64,000 nt of DNA, from positions 4,405-68,404 of the forward strand of contig JBGTBR010000045.1 of NCBI GenBank assembly GCA_041749255.1, written 5' to 3'. This stretch comes from JABDLO01 sp041749255 (GTDB lineage: Bacteria > Bacteroidota > Bacteroidia > Chitinophagales > Saprospiraceae). A program made the translations under genes and the position numbers. Of the stretch, positions 15,796 to 24,089 are shown one piece after another. Each line of letters opens with the position of its first letter. Position 1 is the first letter of the stretch. Under the pieces are notes generated by a model. It was not told the origin of the DNA. It searched no databases and saw only the letters and a program-made list of their open reading frames with translations.

Positions 15796-18060
15796 GTGGA
15801 TTTACATACAACCATAAACAATAGACTGGTATTAAGCCTATTCGCATTGTGTATGAGTGGGCTTATGATAAACTTATACGGCCAAAGTGAAATAATAGAT
15901 TCACTTCGCAACCTGGCAAATATTGAAACCGATGACAGCTTAAAATTTAAGCATCTCTATTCATTGGTTCGTGAAGTTGAGAAAACAAGTCCGGGAAATG
16001 CCATCGAGGTTAGTCGTGAGTTGTATTCTCTGGCCATCAAAAGGAACGATTTAAAAAATCTGGGGCAAGCAGCTCAATTGTTAGGCAGATTTTTTTTAGC
16101 CACGGATCAAAATGATTCAGCTCTCCACTATCTATTTTTGTCCAATGATCATTTTAGTACTACCGCTGATTCCTTATCTCAGTTAATTCGCAATAATTCC
16201 AATATCGCTTTAATCTACCAAAGAACTAATCAGTACGAACAGGCTGCAGAAATGTACATTTCAGTCATTGAAAAAGCTATAGCCAGTGAAAATTTTTATT
16301 CTGCTGCCGTAGCTTCTGTCAATCAGGCTTCTCTATTAATGGCTCAGGAATTGGATGAACGCGCCATACCTTATTTACTTAGTGTATATGATTATTACGA
16401 GTTAGCAGATAGGACTAATACCGCAGTTATGAACCGGTTTAAAAACTTGATGCCAAATGTCTATATAAATCTGGGACAAGCCTATCAAGTGCTATCTGAA
16501 AAAAATGCAGGTATGGCCGATTATCAGGATACCGCAATTATTTACTTCGAAAAAACCATAGAAGAGGCAAAAAATATCAATAATGCATTTAATTCTGCCT
16601 ATTTGAGTTCCTATGCTTATAATAGTCTGGGCAATTTACGAAAAGCTCAAGCAGATCAAGGTGCCTCTCAATCGATGGATGGAGGTCGTACCTTATACCG
16701 TGACGCTGCCAAACAATACATCATGGCTCTGGAGGGTTTTGAAGCCATAAATGATAAAAGAGGGTTCGTATTTACATCCAATAACCTGGGAAATATTTAT
16801 TCAAAACTCAATGAACCTCAAAGAGCACTGCAATATTATCAAAAAGCATTGGCCTATGCTGAAGAGATCCAATTTATTGAAGAGCAGCAAGCCATTTATA
16901 ATAATTTAGCAGATAACTATAAAATTTTGGGAGATTATGAATCTGCTTTCTTTTCATTAAAGCGTCATGTGATCCTCAATGATTCCTTAAAAAACGCTGA
17001 AAGAAATGCGACTTTACAGGAGTTGGATACCCGGTATAAAACAGCCGAAAAAGACAAGGAAATTGCAGAATTGGCATTGTTAAATGCAGAAAAGGAAAGA
17101 AAACAACAACAACAGTTGATTTACTTTCTGGTCGGTATAGGCACCTTGATTTTTGTCGGAGCATTGAGTTGGAGTCGGTACCGCTACCTAGCTCAAAAGA
17201 AAAAGGCTCTGTATGAAAAGGAGATCAATACAGCGATGTCCCGGTTTGTTCCTCAGGAATTTTTGTCGGCTATTGGCAGAGATCATATTCTGGATGTCCA
17301 ACTGGGTGACAATAGGGAAAATAATGTTACCATATTATTTACAGATATACGCGGGTATACCACGCGTACCGAAAGTAGTACGCCAGCTCAAATTTTCCAA
17401 TTTGTCAAGGAGTATATGGGTATGGTGGGTCCTATAATCAGAAAGAATAATGGGATCATAAATCAATACCTCGGTGATGGCATCATGGCTATTTTTCAAC
17501 ACAGCCCTGAGGATGCCCTGAAAGCTTGTATAGAGATGCAGGCCGAAATAAATAATTATAACCACAATTTGTTGGAGAGAAATGAAACACCCATTAAAGT
17601 AGGTATGGGCATCCATTCAGGTCCTTTAATTATGGGTATTATAGGGGACGAAACGAGAAGAGATGCCACCGTGATTTCCGATAGTGTCAATACCTCCGCT
17701 CGTATTGAAAGTATTACCAAGGAATACGGGGCTGATATTTTACTAAGTCTTGAAGCATTAAATAAAATAGAAAACCGGCATCAGTTTCACTTCAGATGTT
17801 TGGGCAAAGCGAGTGTTAAAGGTAAGGATACCCAAATAGAACTGTATGAGTGTTATGATATTGACCCACCTGAAAGCATAATGAGTAAGAGTGAAAGCCG
17901 AAAAGAATTCGATAAAGGTCTGGAAGCCCTTAACCAACAGGATTACCATAATGCACGCCATATATTTCTTGAGATTTTAGGACGCAATCCTCATGATAGA
18001 GTTGCTCAACATTTTATAGACGTCGCTGAAATTCAATCGAAGAATCATGTGTTAACTTAA
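15796..18060 (+). CDS. TPR-containing class III adenylate/guanylate cyclase
   Basis: A cyclase of about 754 aa. The start at GTG 15796 gives a clean signal peptide (RLVLSLFALCMSGLMINLYG, then QSE); the in-frame TTG at 15760 lies inside a promoter box. TPR-like repeats fill about residues 30-400, followed by a coiled coil, one membrane segment (LIYFLVGIGTLIFVGAL) and a cytoplasmic cyclase domain. The two metal aspartates are in LFTDIRGYT and YLGDGIMAIF. The residue before the second motif that is usually Lys for ATP binding is Gln (NQYLGD), so substrate choice is uncertain. A short TPR-like tail follows. It probably senses an envelope signal and makes a cyclic nucleotide. Confidence 0.9.
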   Translation: MDLHTTINNRLVLSLFALCMSGLMINLYGQSEIIDSLRNLANIETDDSLKFKHLYSLVREVEKTSPGNAIEVSRELYSLAIKRNDLKNLGQAAQLLGRFFLATDQNDSALHYLFLSNDHFSTTADSLSQLIRNNSNIALIYQRTNQYEQAAEMYISVIEKAIASENFYSAAVASVNQASLLMAQELDERAIPYLLSVYDYYELADRTNTAVMNRFKNLMPNVYINLGQAYQVLSEKNAGMADYQDTAIIYFEKTIEEAKNINNAFNSAYLSSYAYNSLGNLRKAQADQGASQSMDGGRTLYRDAAKQYIMALEGFEAINDKRGFVFTSNNLGNIYSKLNEPQRALQYYQKALAYAEEIQFIEEQQAIYNNLADNYKILGDYESAFFSLKRHVILNDSLKNAERNATLQELDTRYKTAEKDKEIAELALLNAEKERKQQQQLIYFLVGIGTLIFVGALSWSRYRYLAQKKKALYEKEINTAMSRFVPQEFLSAIGRDHILDVQLGDNRENNVTILFTDIRGYTTRTESSTPAQIFQFVKEYMGMVGPIIRKNNGIINQYLGDGIMAIFQHSPEDALKACIEMQAEINNYNHNLLERNETPIKVGMGIHSGPLIMGIIGDETRRDATVISDSVNTSARIESITKEYGADILLSLEALNKIENRHQFHFRCLGKASVKGKDTQIELYECYDIDPPESIMSKSESRKEFDKGLEALNQQDYHNARHIFLEILGRNPHDRVAQHFIDVAEIQSKNHVLT

Positions 18061-18248
18061 GTTGTGAGTATAAGTCAATACTTTGGAAAGGACCAATTCT
18101 TTTAATTGGTTATAAATCACTTCTGTACATCTTTTCATAAAATAGTATCCAAGCATAAAGTAAAATTTAACACAAAATTTTAATGTAAATTTTAAATATT
18201 TGCATTTTTATTCCGTAATTGTATTTTCTTTATTTAATCAGGACGAAA

Positions 18249-19595
18249 ATGAGAACCTTATCCATAGTTGTATTTCTATCTTTATTTTTTTCATCTCTTT
18301 TGCACACACAAAAGTTAGCCAGGAACCCTATCATGGTCATCAATTGCGAAACAGATGATGCGAGAATTAAATTTCTTCAAATGATCACGGTATGCGAAGA
18401 TAATTCGGATTGTGGTGAAGGTTTTATATGTGTTGGTAATTTTTATGATGGTAGTTATTGTTATCCGGTGTGCGACCCTGATTCTGAGGAAGGTCCTCCT
18501 GAAGGCACCATATGTATGGAAATTTTTATTAATGAAATTACAACAGTTTATATTTTAGTACCTGATTGTAGTATTACAATAGGAGAATGCGAATATGAAT
18601 ATATTGATGAGGATGATGTATATTGGGATCCTGCAAGAAGGGCTTGCGGATTTGAAACTGAAGGATTTTCTACATGTGGTTGTCCTGAATACTTCGTACC
18701 TGAAGATATTGATTATGAAGCGATTGATGATTATATAAATACCAATAATGGCTGTATCCAGACTGTTCCCTGTTATGACGGAGAAATTATAGTAGAAAAT
18801 CGGGAGCCCAATTGTGATTTCGAGTCAGCTGACGAAAATGGTATGGTGACTGATTCTATTATCATCAGAGCGGGTATAGCCCAGATTGGACAAGCCTTAT
18901 CTGTACAACAACTTATAAATTGTGAACTCACCGGCGACGAAAATTTTGTGCTAGCCCTTGCCGATATTTTTGGAGAAGGCGTGGATGCAGGATGGGTATT
19001 TAAGGAAGAAGAAGATGACGATATGAATGTTATTGGTGCCATCATTGTCATAGAGTTTCAAAGAGATCCATTCGAAGAAACTCAAATTGTCTTGTCTCCT
19101 GGGGTTGATGGAATGGAGCGCATAATTACTATACAGGCATGTGTTGAGATCAGCATTTCAGACCCATGTAGCTGCGAAAACCCTCAAAATATAAGAGTGC
19201 CTTCAGCAACCGGCAGTTTAGCGTTATCTTTGTTTCACGATATTCTGACGGTTATGGCACCGACAGGAAGTTTGGTTACACTAAATATGACAAATGAAAA
19301 CTTTCTTAATGCCTTGGGAGAGGAGATAGATATCGATACGGTAATCCCCGAAACACCTCCCGGTTCCGGTATGTTCCAATTAGAATTTTACCGTCCACCA
19401 GGTACGATGTTTAACATATCGGTTTTAATTAATGAGGGGAACGAAACCCAATTCATGTCAGATGTTGCCTGTCCAGAGGATTGTCCACTGATACAGATAC
19501 CGGCCATAGGTACCTGGGCATTGTTGATCATGAGCTTATTAATGTTAATTCTGGCAGTGGCATTTATACAGCAGCGACGCGTGGTCAGATTGTAG
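18249..19595 (+). CDS. Cys-rich exported protein with IPTL-like C-terminal sorting tail
   Basis: A 448-aa protein. The ATG at 18249 gives the signal peptide (MRTLSIVVFLSLFFSSLLHT, then Q); a TTG at 18219 would add ten residues before it. The mature part is acidic and rich in paired cysteines, for example CEDNSDCGEGFICVG, CGFETEGFSTCGCP and CSCENPQN. The C-terminus is IPAIGTWALLIMSLLML followed by a short basic end (QQRRVVRL). That is the layout of IPTL-CTERM sorting signals: Ile-Pro motif, Trp, hydrophobic helix, arginines. It is probably anchored or processed at the membrane. No enzymatic motif was seen. It stands alone. Confidence 0.7.
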   Translation: MRTLSIVVFLSLFFSSLLHTQKLARNPIMVINCETDDARIKFLQMITVCEDNSDCGEGFICVGNFYDGSYCYPVCDPDSEEGPPEGTICMEIFINEITTVYILVPDCSITIGECEYEYIDEDDVYWDPARRACGFETEGFSTCGCPEYFVPEDIDYEAIDDYINTNNGCIQTVPCYDGEIIVENREPNCDFESADENGMVTDSIIIRAGIAQIGQALSVQQLINCELTGDENFVLALADIFGEGVDAGWVFKEEEDDDMNVIGAIIVIEFQRDPFEETQIVLSPGVDGMERIITIQACVEISISDPCSCENPQNIRVPSATGSLALSLFHDILTVMAPTGSLVTLNMTNENFLNALGEEIDIDTVIPETPPGSGMFQLEFYRPPGTMFNISVLINEGNETQFMSDVACPEDCPLIQIPAIGTWALLIMSLLMLILAVAFIQQRRVVRL

Positions 19596-19828
19596 GAGAG
19601 TATTTTGTACAAATGGGCACATGATAGGTTAAACTTTACCCACCAAGTAAAAAAGGAAAAAGACAAAAACTTGGATCGGCTAAAGTATTCTTAACTTAAC
19701 ACTAACCTCTTTCGACGAATTCATCATAAATAATAGAGCTTACCTATAACATTAACGGTGCGGAATTAATAATTATGTGGTAATCATTTCGCACTGTTGG
19801 CGCTGAGGAATAAGTTTTCGCATATATT

Positions 19829-19857
19829 CATAGCCCCCCAATGCTTTGGAGGCTATG
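19829..19857. repeat. Palindromic REP-like unit (type A)
   Basis: CATAGCC (19829-19835) pairs with GGCTATG (19851-19857), and the inner CCAA/TTGG extends the stem around the loop TGCT. The core, runs of C then AATGCTTTGG, recurs with small changes near 28992, 29205, 51330 and 51637. Confidence 0.75.
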
Positions 19858-19943
19858 CTATTGCTTATCGCACTTTTGGTGCTGTTTCAACAAACTAAAT
19901 TGAATGATTATAGTACTCAATGTAACTAAAATGATATTATAAA

Positions 19944-20029
19944 AAAGCACCAAGGGTGCGGAATCTATAGCCTTGGGTGAAGCCCAAGGATTAAAGTTAT
20001 AACCGATTAAAGCACCAAGGGTGCGGAAT
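19944..20029. repeat. Two direct copies of a hairpin unit around a second palindrome (type B)
   Basis: A 21-bp unit with core GCACCAAGGGTGCGGAAT occurs at 19944-19964 and 20009-20029; GCACC/GGTGC form a hairpin in each. Between them lies CCTTGGGTGAAGCCCAAGG (19971-19989), another hairpin. An inverted relative (CGCACTTTTGGTGCT) lies near 19868. The same two-hairpin layout reappears at 29121-29166 with other bases. Confidence 0.75.
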
Positions 20030-20326
20030 ATTTAGTGAATGCTCATCGTAACTTTGACGCAATTCCAAAATTATACATCATGATTTTAATACTCATTTAG
20101 CATAAAATATATTGACAAATACCACCAAAACCTGTATCAGTTAAAGTATGCTTAAATTAACATGAACCTATTATGAACCTATTATGACGAATCCCACATG
20201 GATATTGCGGGTAAGAATGGAAGTGGCTTCATTTCGTCCTATGCATTTCTTTCATAGCTGTCCCGTCTTAGGAAAAAATTGACTATGTATTTACCTCCAC
20301 TTTACCAAATAAGTATAAAAAGTTGT

Positions 20327-20334
20327 TATTTTTG
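20327..20334 (+). promoter_or_regulatory. TAnnTTTG promoter box upstream of the helicase
   Basis: TATTTTTG matches the Bacteroidota -7 box exactly. It lies 20 bases before the helicase frame opens, so a transcript would start at about 20341-20345, just upstream of coding sequence. Confidence 0.45.
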
Positions 20335-20353
20335 CATTTCTTATTTTTTTTGA

Positions 20354-21934
20354 ACATATAACACTTCTACAGCCATTAACCAGCAAGAAGACATCAATAA
20401 TAAAAAAGGCAAAGACTTATACGACTACCAAAAGGATGCCCTGGAGGAGATTTTTCAACATATTGATAAAAATACAAAGGAAAAATATAATTTACTTTTC
20501 CAGCTTCCTACAGGTGGAGGAAAAACAGTCATCTTTTCTGAAATAGCCAGAAGATTTATACAAAGGTCTAACCAGAAAGTACTTATACTGACGCACAGAA
20601 TAGAACTGTGCCGCCAGACTTACAATATGCTGCTTGAATTTGGCATCAATAGCAAAGTCATCAATAGCAAGGTGAAATCAATACCCAGGAAAAATCCACA
20701 TCAATGTTTTGTAGCCATGGTTGAAACCCTGAATAATCGCTTGCAAGACGAAGCCATTCGAATGGAAAACCTGGGATTAATCATCATCGATGAGGCGCAT
20801 TACAATTCCTTTACCAAGCTATTTAAATTCTTCAAAAAAGGAATAACCCTGGGAGTGACCGCTACTCCTCTCAGCTCTAACATCGACAAGCCGATGAAAG
20901 ATAATTATCACGACCTCATCATCGGTGAGTCTATCTCCTCTCTGATAGAAAAGGGATTTCTTGCCAAAGCGATAACCTTTAGCTACAATGTAGGTCTCAC
21001 CTCTTTGAAAATTGGAAGACATGGAGATTATACCGTAAGTTCCTCAGAACAACTATACGCCAACTCAGGTATGCAGCAAAAACTACTGCAGGCCTATGAA
21101 GAAAGATCAAAAGGCAAAAAGACTCTGATTTTCAATAATGGTATCAATACATCGCGTCAGGTGTACTACAACTTTAAAGATGCCGGATACGATATCAAAC
21201 ATCTGGACAATAAAACACCCATGAAAATCCGTAGCAGGATCCTGGAATGGTTTAAAGAAACTCCGGAAGCCATACTCACCTCTGTGAGTATTCTGACTAC
21301 AGGTTTTGACGAGCCCACTGTTGAAACCGTCATTCTAAACAGAGCCACACGCTCTCTCACCCTATATTTCCAAATGATAGGGAGAGGATCGAGGATCATT
21401 CCCGGTAAAAAAGAATTTAACGTCATAGATCTGGGTAATAACTTTGCCCGTTTCGGACCCTGGGATGGAAACACCGATTGGCAAAGAATATTTAGAAACC
21501 CCGATTTCTATTTGCAAAGTGTGCGTTCTGACGAAGAAATAGAACAACATTTCAACTATGAAATACCCGATGATCTGGCCAAAAGATTTGGTAATACTGC
21601 TTCCATTCATTTCAATATGTACGATGAATACGATAAAGTGATGGAATCGGGAAAAAGACCTTTTGTTGCCATAGATAAATCCATCGATCAGCATTACAGA
21701 ATGATCACTGAGAACTCTAAAGATCTTTATGAGGCTCTCGAACTGGCAAGGTTACTGGAAGATGACATCGCTCAACGAATTCAAAATTACGCTTACTGCA
21801 TCACCAAAAGTACAACCAATTACAGAAGATGGCTCAATGAAACCTATATGGAAAAATTGAAAACCAAACTCTACAATGCCGACTATACGGAAAGGGATGC
21901 TTCACAGCCATTACCCAGTGGAAGTAATGTGTAG
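20354..21934 (+). CDS. DEAD/DEAH-box helicase (superfamily II), start codon not canonical
   Basis: An SF2 helicase of about 520 codons. The frame is open from 20354, after TGA at 20351. Essential motifs lie before the first ATG (20627): a Q-like motif YDYQKDALEEIF, Walker A LPTGGGKT, and motif Ia LILTHRIELC. Later motifs are DEAH (IIIDEAH), VTATP, and motif VI QMIGRGSR. So a protein starting at 20627 would be dead. No ATG, GTG or TTG exists between 20354 and 20627 before Walker A; ATT at 20375 is the best non-standard candidate. Either a rare start, a mutated start or a sequencing error is possible. Role unknown; repair or a restriction-like system are options. Confidence 0.85.
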   Translation, partial: TYNTSTAINQQEDINNKKGKDLYDYQKDALEEIFQHIDKNTKEKYNLLFQLPTGGGKTVIFSEIARRFIQRSNQKVLILTHRIELCRQTYNMLLEFGINSKVINSKVKSIPRKNPHQCFVAMVETLNNRLQDEAIRMENLGLIIIDEAHYNSFTKLFKFFKKGITLGVTATPLSSNIDKPMKDNYHDLIIGESISSLIEKGFLAKAITFSYNVGLTSLKIGRHGDYTVSSSEQLYANSGMQQKLLQAYEERSKGKKTLIFNNGINTSRQVYYNFKDAGYDIKHLDNKTPMKIRSRILEWFKETPEAILTSVSILTTGFDEPTVETVILNRATRSLTLYFQMIGRGSRIIPGKKEFNVIDLGNNFARFGPWDGNTDWQRIFRNPDFYLQSVRSDEEIEQHFNYEIPDDLAKRFGNTASIHFNMYDEYDKVMESGKRPFVAIDKSIDQHYRMITENSKDLYEALELARLLEDDIAQRIQNYAYCITKSTTNYRRWLNETYMEKLKTKLYNADYTERDASQPLPSGSNV

Positions 21935-22022
21935 ATGCCATGATCAACACTAATGTCATCTGCATAACCCTTCATCAAAATTTTAGTCATATTGAACCAT
22001 AATTTCGATATATTCATTTAGC

Positions 22023-23072
22023 ATGGGTATGACGCACATGGACAGAGAAAATACCAGAATTCTTATGAATGAACTCGGCAAAAACCGGGTACCTTTTTTC
22101 TTTATTATCGATTTTGAAGAGAACTTTCCTGTCGTACAACCTTTGGTTACATTAGGAGATGATGTGGCCTTCCGGTTTCCATCGGTTTGTCATGAGCCCC
22201 CCGACTTATTGAATTCTTTTCCTCCACCTTTTATTTTTGAAAAGTATCCCATGCCTATCAGCCGATATGAAGAGGGATTCAGTACTGTGATGCAGCATTT
22301 GAAAAGGGGAAATTCCTTTCTCACCAACCTGACATACCCTACCCGTATTTTGACCAACCACACACTCGAAAATCTTTATTGCATTTCCAGCGCCCCATAT
22401 AAATTGTTAATGAAAGACCGGTTTGTTGTTTTCTCTCCTGAATCCTTTGTAAGAATAGAACATGGTAAGATCTTTTCAACTCCGATGAAGGGCACCATTG
22501 ACGCTGCCATTCCGGACGCAGAAAAAATCATAATGCAAAATGTAAAAGAAACTGCCGAACACCACACCATTATAGATCTGATAAGAAACGACCTGTCGAG
22601 GGTATCAAAAAATGTGAAAGTGACACGGTACAGATACATCGATGAAATTATAACACACGAAAAGAAAATACTACAGATCAGTTCTGAAATCAGCGGTGAT
22701 CTGCCTCCGGATTATCATTCAATGATTGGGAATATACTTTGGTCATTGCTCCCTGCCGGTAGTATATCCGGTGCTCCGAAACAAAAGACTCTGGAGATCA
22801 TTCGCGAAGCTGAAGGAATAGAACGTGGCTATTATACAGGTATAGCTGGTGTATTTGATGGAAATTCGTTGGATTCTGCCGTTTTAATCCGCTTTATCGA
22901 AGAAAAAAACGGATTTTTGTACCATCGCAGTGGTTGTGGAATTACCCATTTGAGCCACATGGCAGAAGAATATCAGGAAATGATCGATAAAGTATATGTC
23001 CCGATTAATAGAAAGTATAAAATTGGTGAACGGCAGGGTCATGAACATTCGCAGCCACAACCAAAGATTTAA
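22023..23072 (+). CDS. pabB: Aminodeoxychorismate synthase component I
   Basis: A 349-aa chorismate-binding enzyme. It adds ammonia to chorismate to give 4-amino-4-deoxychorismate for folate synthesis. The C-terminal chorismate-binding domain shows GNSFLTNLTYPTRI, HTIIDLIRNDLSRV, SGAPKQKT and YYTGIAGVFDG. The N-terminal part is short, as in compact PabB of Bacteroidota. Starts at 22023, 22029 or 22038 are all possible. The end overlaps pabC by 77 bases. No glutamine amidotransferase partner (pabA) is in the window. Confidence 0.9.
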   Translation: MGMTHMDRENTRILMNELGKNRVPFFFIIDFEENFPVVQPLVTLGDDVAFRFPSVCHEPPDLLNSFPPPFIFEKYPMPISRYEEGFSTVMQHLKRGNSFLTNLTYPTRILTNHTLENLYCISSAPYKLLMKDRFVVFSPESFVRIEHGKIFSTPMKGTIDAAIPDAEKIIMQNVKETAEHHTIIDLIRNDLSRVSKNVKVTRYRYIDEIITHEKKILQISSEISGDLPPDYHSMIGNILWSLLPAGSISGAPKQKTLEIIREAEGIERGYYTGIAGVFDGNSLDSAVLIRFIEEKNGFLYHRSGCGITHLSHMAEEYQEMIDKVYVPINRKYKIGERQGHEHSQPQPKI

Positions 23073-23589
23073 CGCTTCACGAAAGCAACTTTTTGGAATC
23101 CTTAAGGAAGAAAATCTCAGGAAGTACATCAAACCCCCATTGGAGTATACAAAAGGATTGGTAAAATGCAGAATTTTGTACAGCCGGCAAATTGAGGATA
23201 TCCATTACATTCACTATGCAATTAAACCAATACGGTCACTCCAGTTGGTGGAATGCAATTTCATAGAGTATAATCACAAATTTGAAGACCGGAAAATATT
23301 GGATGAATGTATGCAGCAGGCAAGTAAAGCCGATGATATGATCATTGTTAAAAACGGACTTCTAACGGACTCGTACTACTGCAATATTGCTCTTTTGCAA
23401 AAAGGTATATGGTATACTCCGGAGACACCCTTGCTGGAAGGAACCATGCGCGCATTGCTCCTGAAAAACAAAAAAATACAAACCAGAAATATGGCTGTGC
23501 ATGACATGAATGCCTATACACATGTTTCGCTTTTTAATGCCATGATTCCACATGGAGCTATAGTTCTTCCAGCCTGTAACATTCTTTAA
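22996..23589 (+). CDS. pabC: Aminotransferase class IV, aminodeoxychorismate lyase-like
   Basis: A 197-aa PLP enzyme that would split aminodeoxychorismate into 4-aminobenzoate and pyruvate. The N-terminus, LIESIKLVNGRVMNIRSHNQRF, is typical of the family, which supports the start at 22996 even though it overlaps pabB by 77 bases. The likely PLP lysine is in NHKFEDRKI, followed by DDMIIVKNGLLTDSYYCNIAL and TPETPLLEGTMRALL. Long overlap and matching pathway argue for translational coupling with pabB. Confidence 0.85.
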   Translation: MSRLIESIKLVNGRVMNIRSHNQRFNASRKQLFGILKEENLRKYIKPPLEYTKGLVKCRILYSRQIEDIHYIHYAIKPIRSLQLVECNFIEYNHKFEDRKILDECMQQASKADDMIIVKNGLLTDSYYCNIALLQKGIWYTPETPLLEGTMRALLLKNKKIQTRNMAVHDMNAYTHVSLFNAMIPHGAIVLPACNIL

Positions 23590-23618
23590 ATAGAGCGAAA
23601 GTTAAAATTTTTTTAAAA

Positions 23619-23691
23619 TACGAAATTATTCGTAATAAAACTTGTCCGGTAAAAGTTAAATGCATATTCTTGTAGTACGAAATAAATCGTA
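23619..23691 (+). promoter_or_regulatory. Two BlaI-type operators in front of blaI
   Basis: TACGAAATTATTCGTA (23619-23634) and TACGAAATAAATCGTA (23676-23691) are dyads with the same arms, TACGA/TCGTA, placed 57 bases apart. The second ends five bases before the blaI ATG. A weak -7-like box (TATTCTTG, about 23665-23672) lies between them. Paired dyads before a blaI gene fit autorepression of the blaI-blaR1 unit. Binding by this BlaI is inferred. Confidence 0.7.
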
Positions 23692-23696
23692 ATAAG

Positions 23697-24086
23697 ATGG
23701 CCAGTAAAAATTCGAATGACATTAAACCCACTGAAGCAGAATTGGAGATTCTCCAAATCCTCTGGAACAATGGGCCTTCCAGTGTCAGAAGCGTCAATGA
23801 CATCATGGGAGACAAAAAGGATGTAGGGTATACAACCACCCTAAAGATCATGCAGATCATGACGGAAAAAGGGTTGACAAAAAGGAATACATCCGAGAGA
23901 AAGCATATTTACGAAGCCGCATTCCCTGAAAAAGCTATCAAGCAGAATCTTCTCAACAAGTTTATTGAGGCTACCTTTAATGGTTCTGCCTCCCAGTTGG
24001 TGATGCAGCTACTGGGAAATGGAAATCCAACCAAAGAGGAACTGGAAGAAATCAAGACAATCATTGACCAAATTGAAAATCCATAA
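23697..24086 (+). CDS. blaI: BlaI/MecI/CopY-family transcriptional repressor
   Basis: A 129-aa winged-helix repressor. KPTEAELEILQILWNNGPSSVRSVND and the recognition helix region VGYTTTLKIMQIMTEKGLTKR are the hallmark of the family, followed by a helical dimerisation part. It sits directly behind two matching dyads and three bases ahead of a BlaR1-type peptidase gene. In the classical system BlaR1 cleaves BlaI to lift repression; the inducer here is unknown. Confidence 0.93.
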   Translation: MASKNSNDIKPTEAELEILQILWNNGPSSVRSVNDIMGDKKDVGYTTTLKIMQIMTEKGLTKRNTSERKHIYEAAFPEKAIKQNLLNKFIEATFNGSASQLVMQLLGNGNPTKEELEEIKTIIDQIENP

Positions 24087-24089
24087 ACA

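Larger units (their letters stand above)
19596..20326. other. Gene-free stretch with a cluster of palindromic repeats
   Basis: About 730 bases without a gene. The centre (about 19750-20030) holds several hairpin units listed separately. The flanks (19600-19740 and 20040-20326) contain the short direct repeat ATTATGACGAAT-like sequence and otherwise nothing recognisable. Confidence 0.6.
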
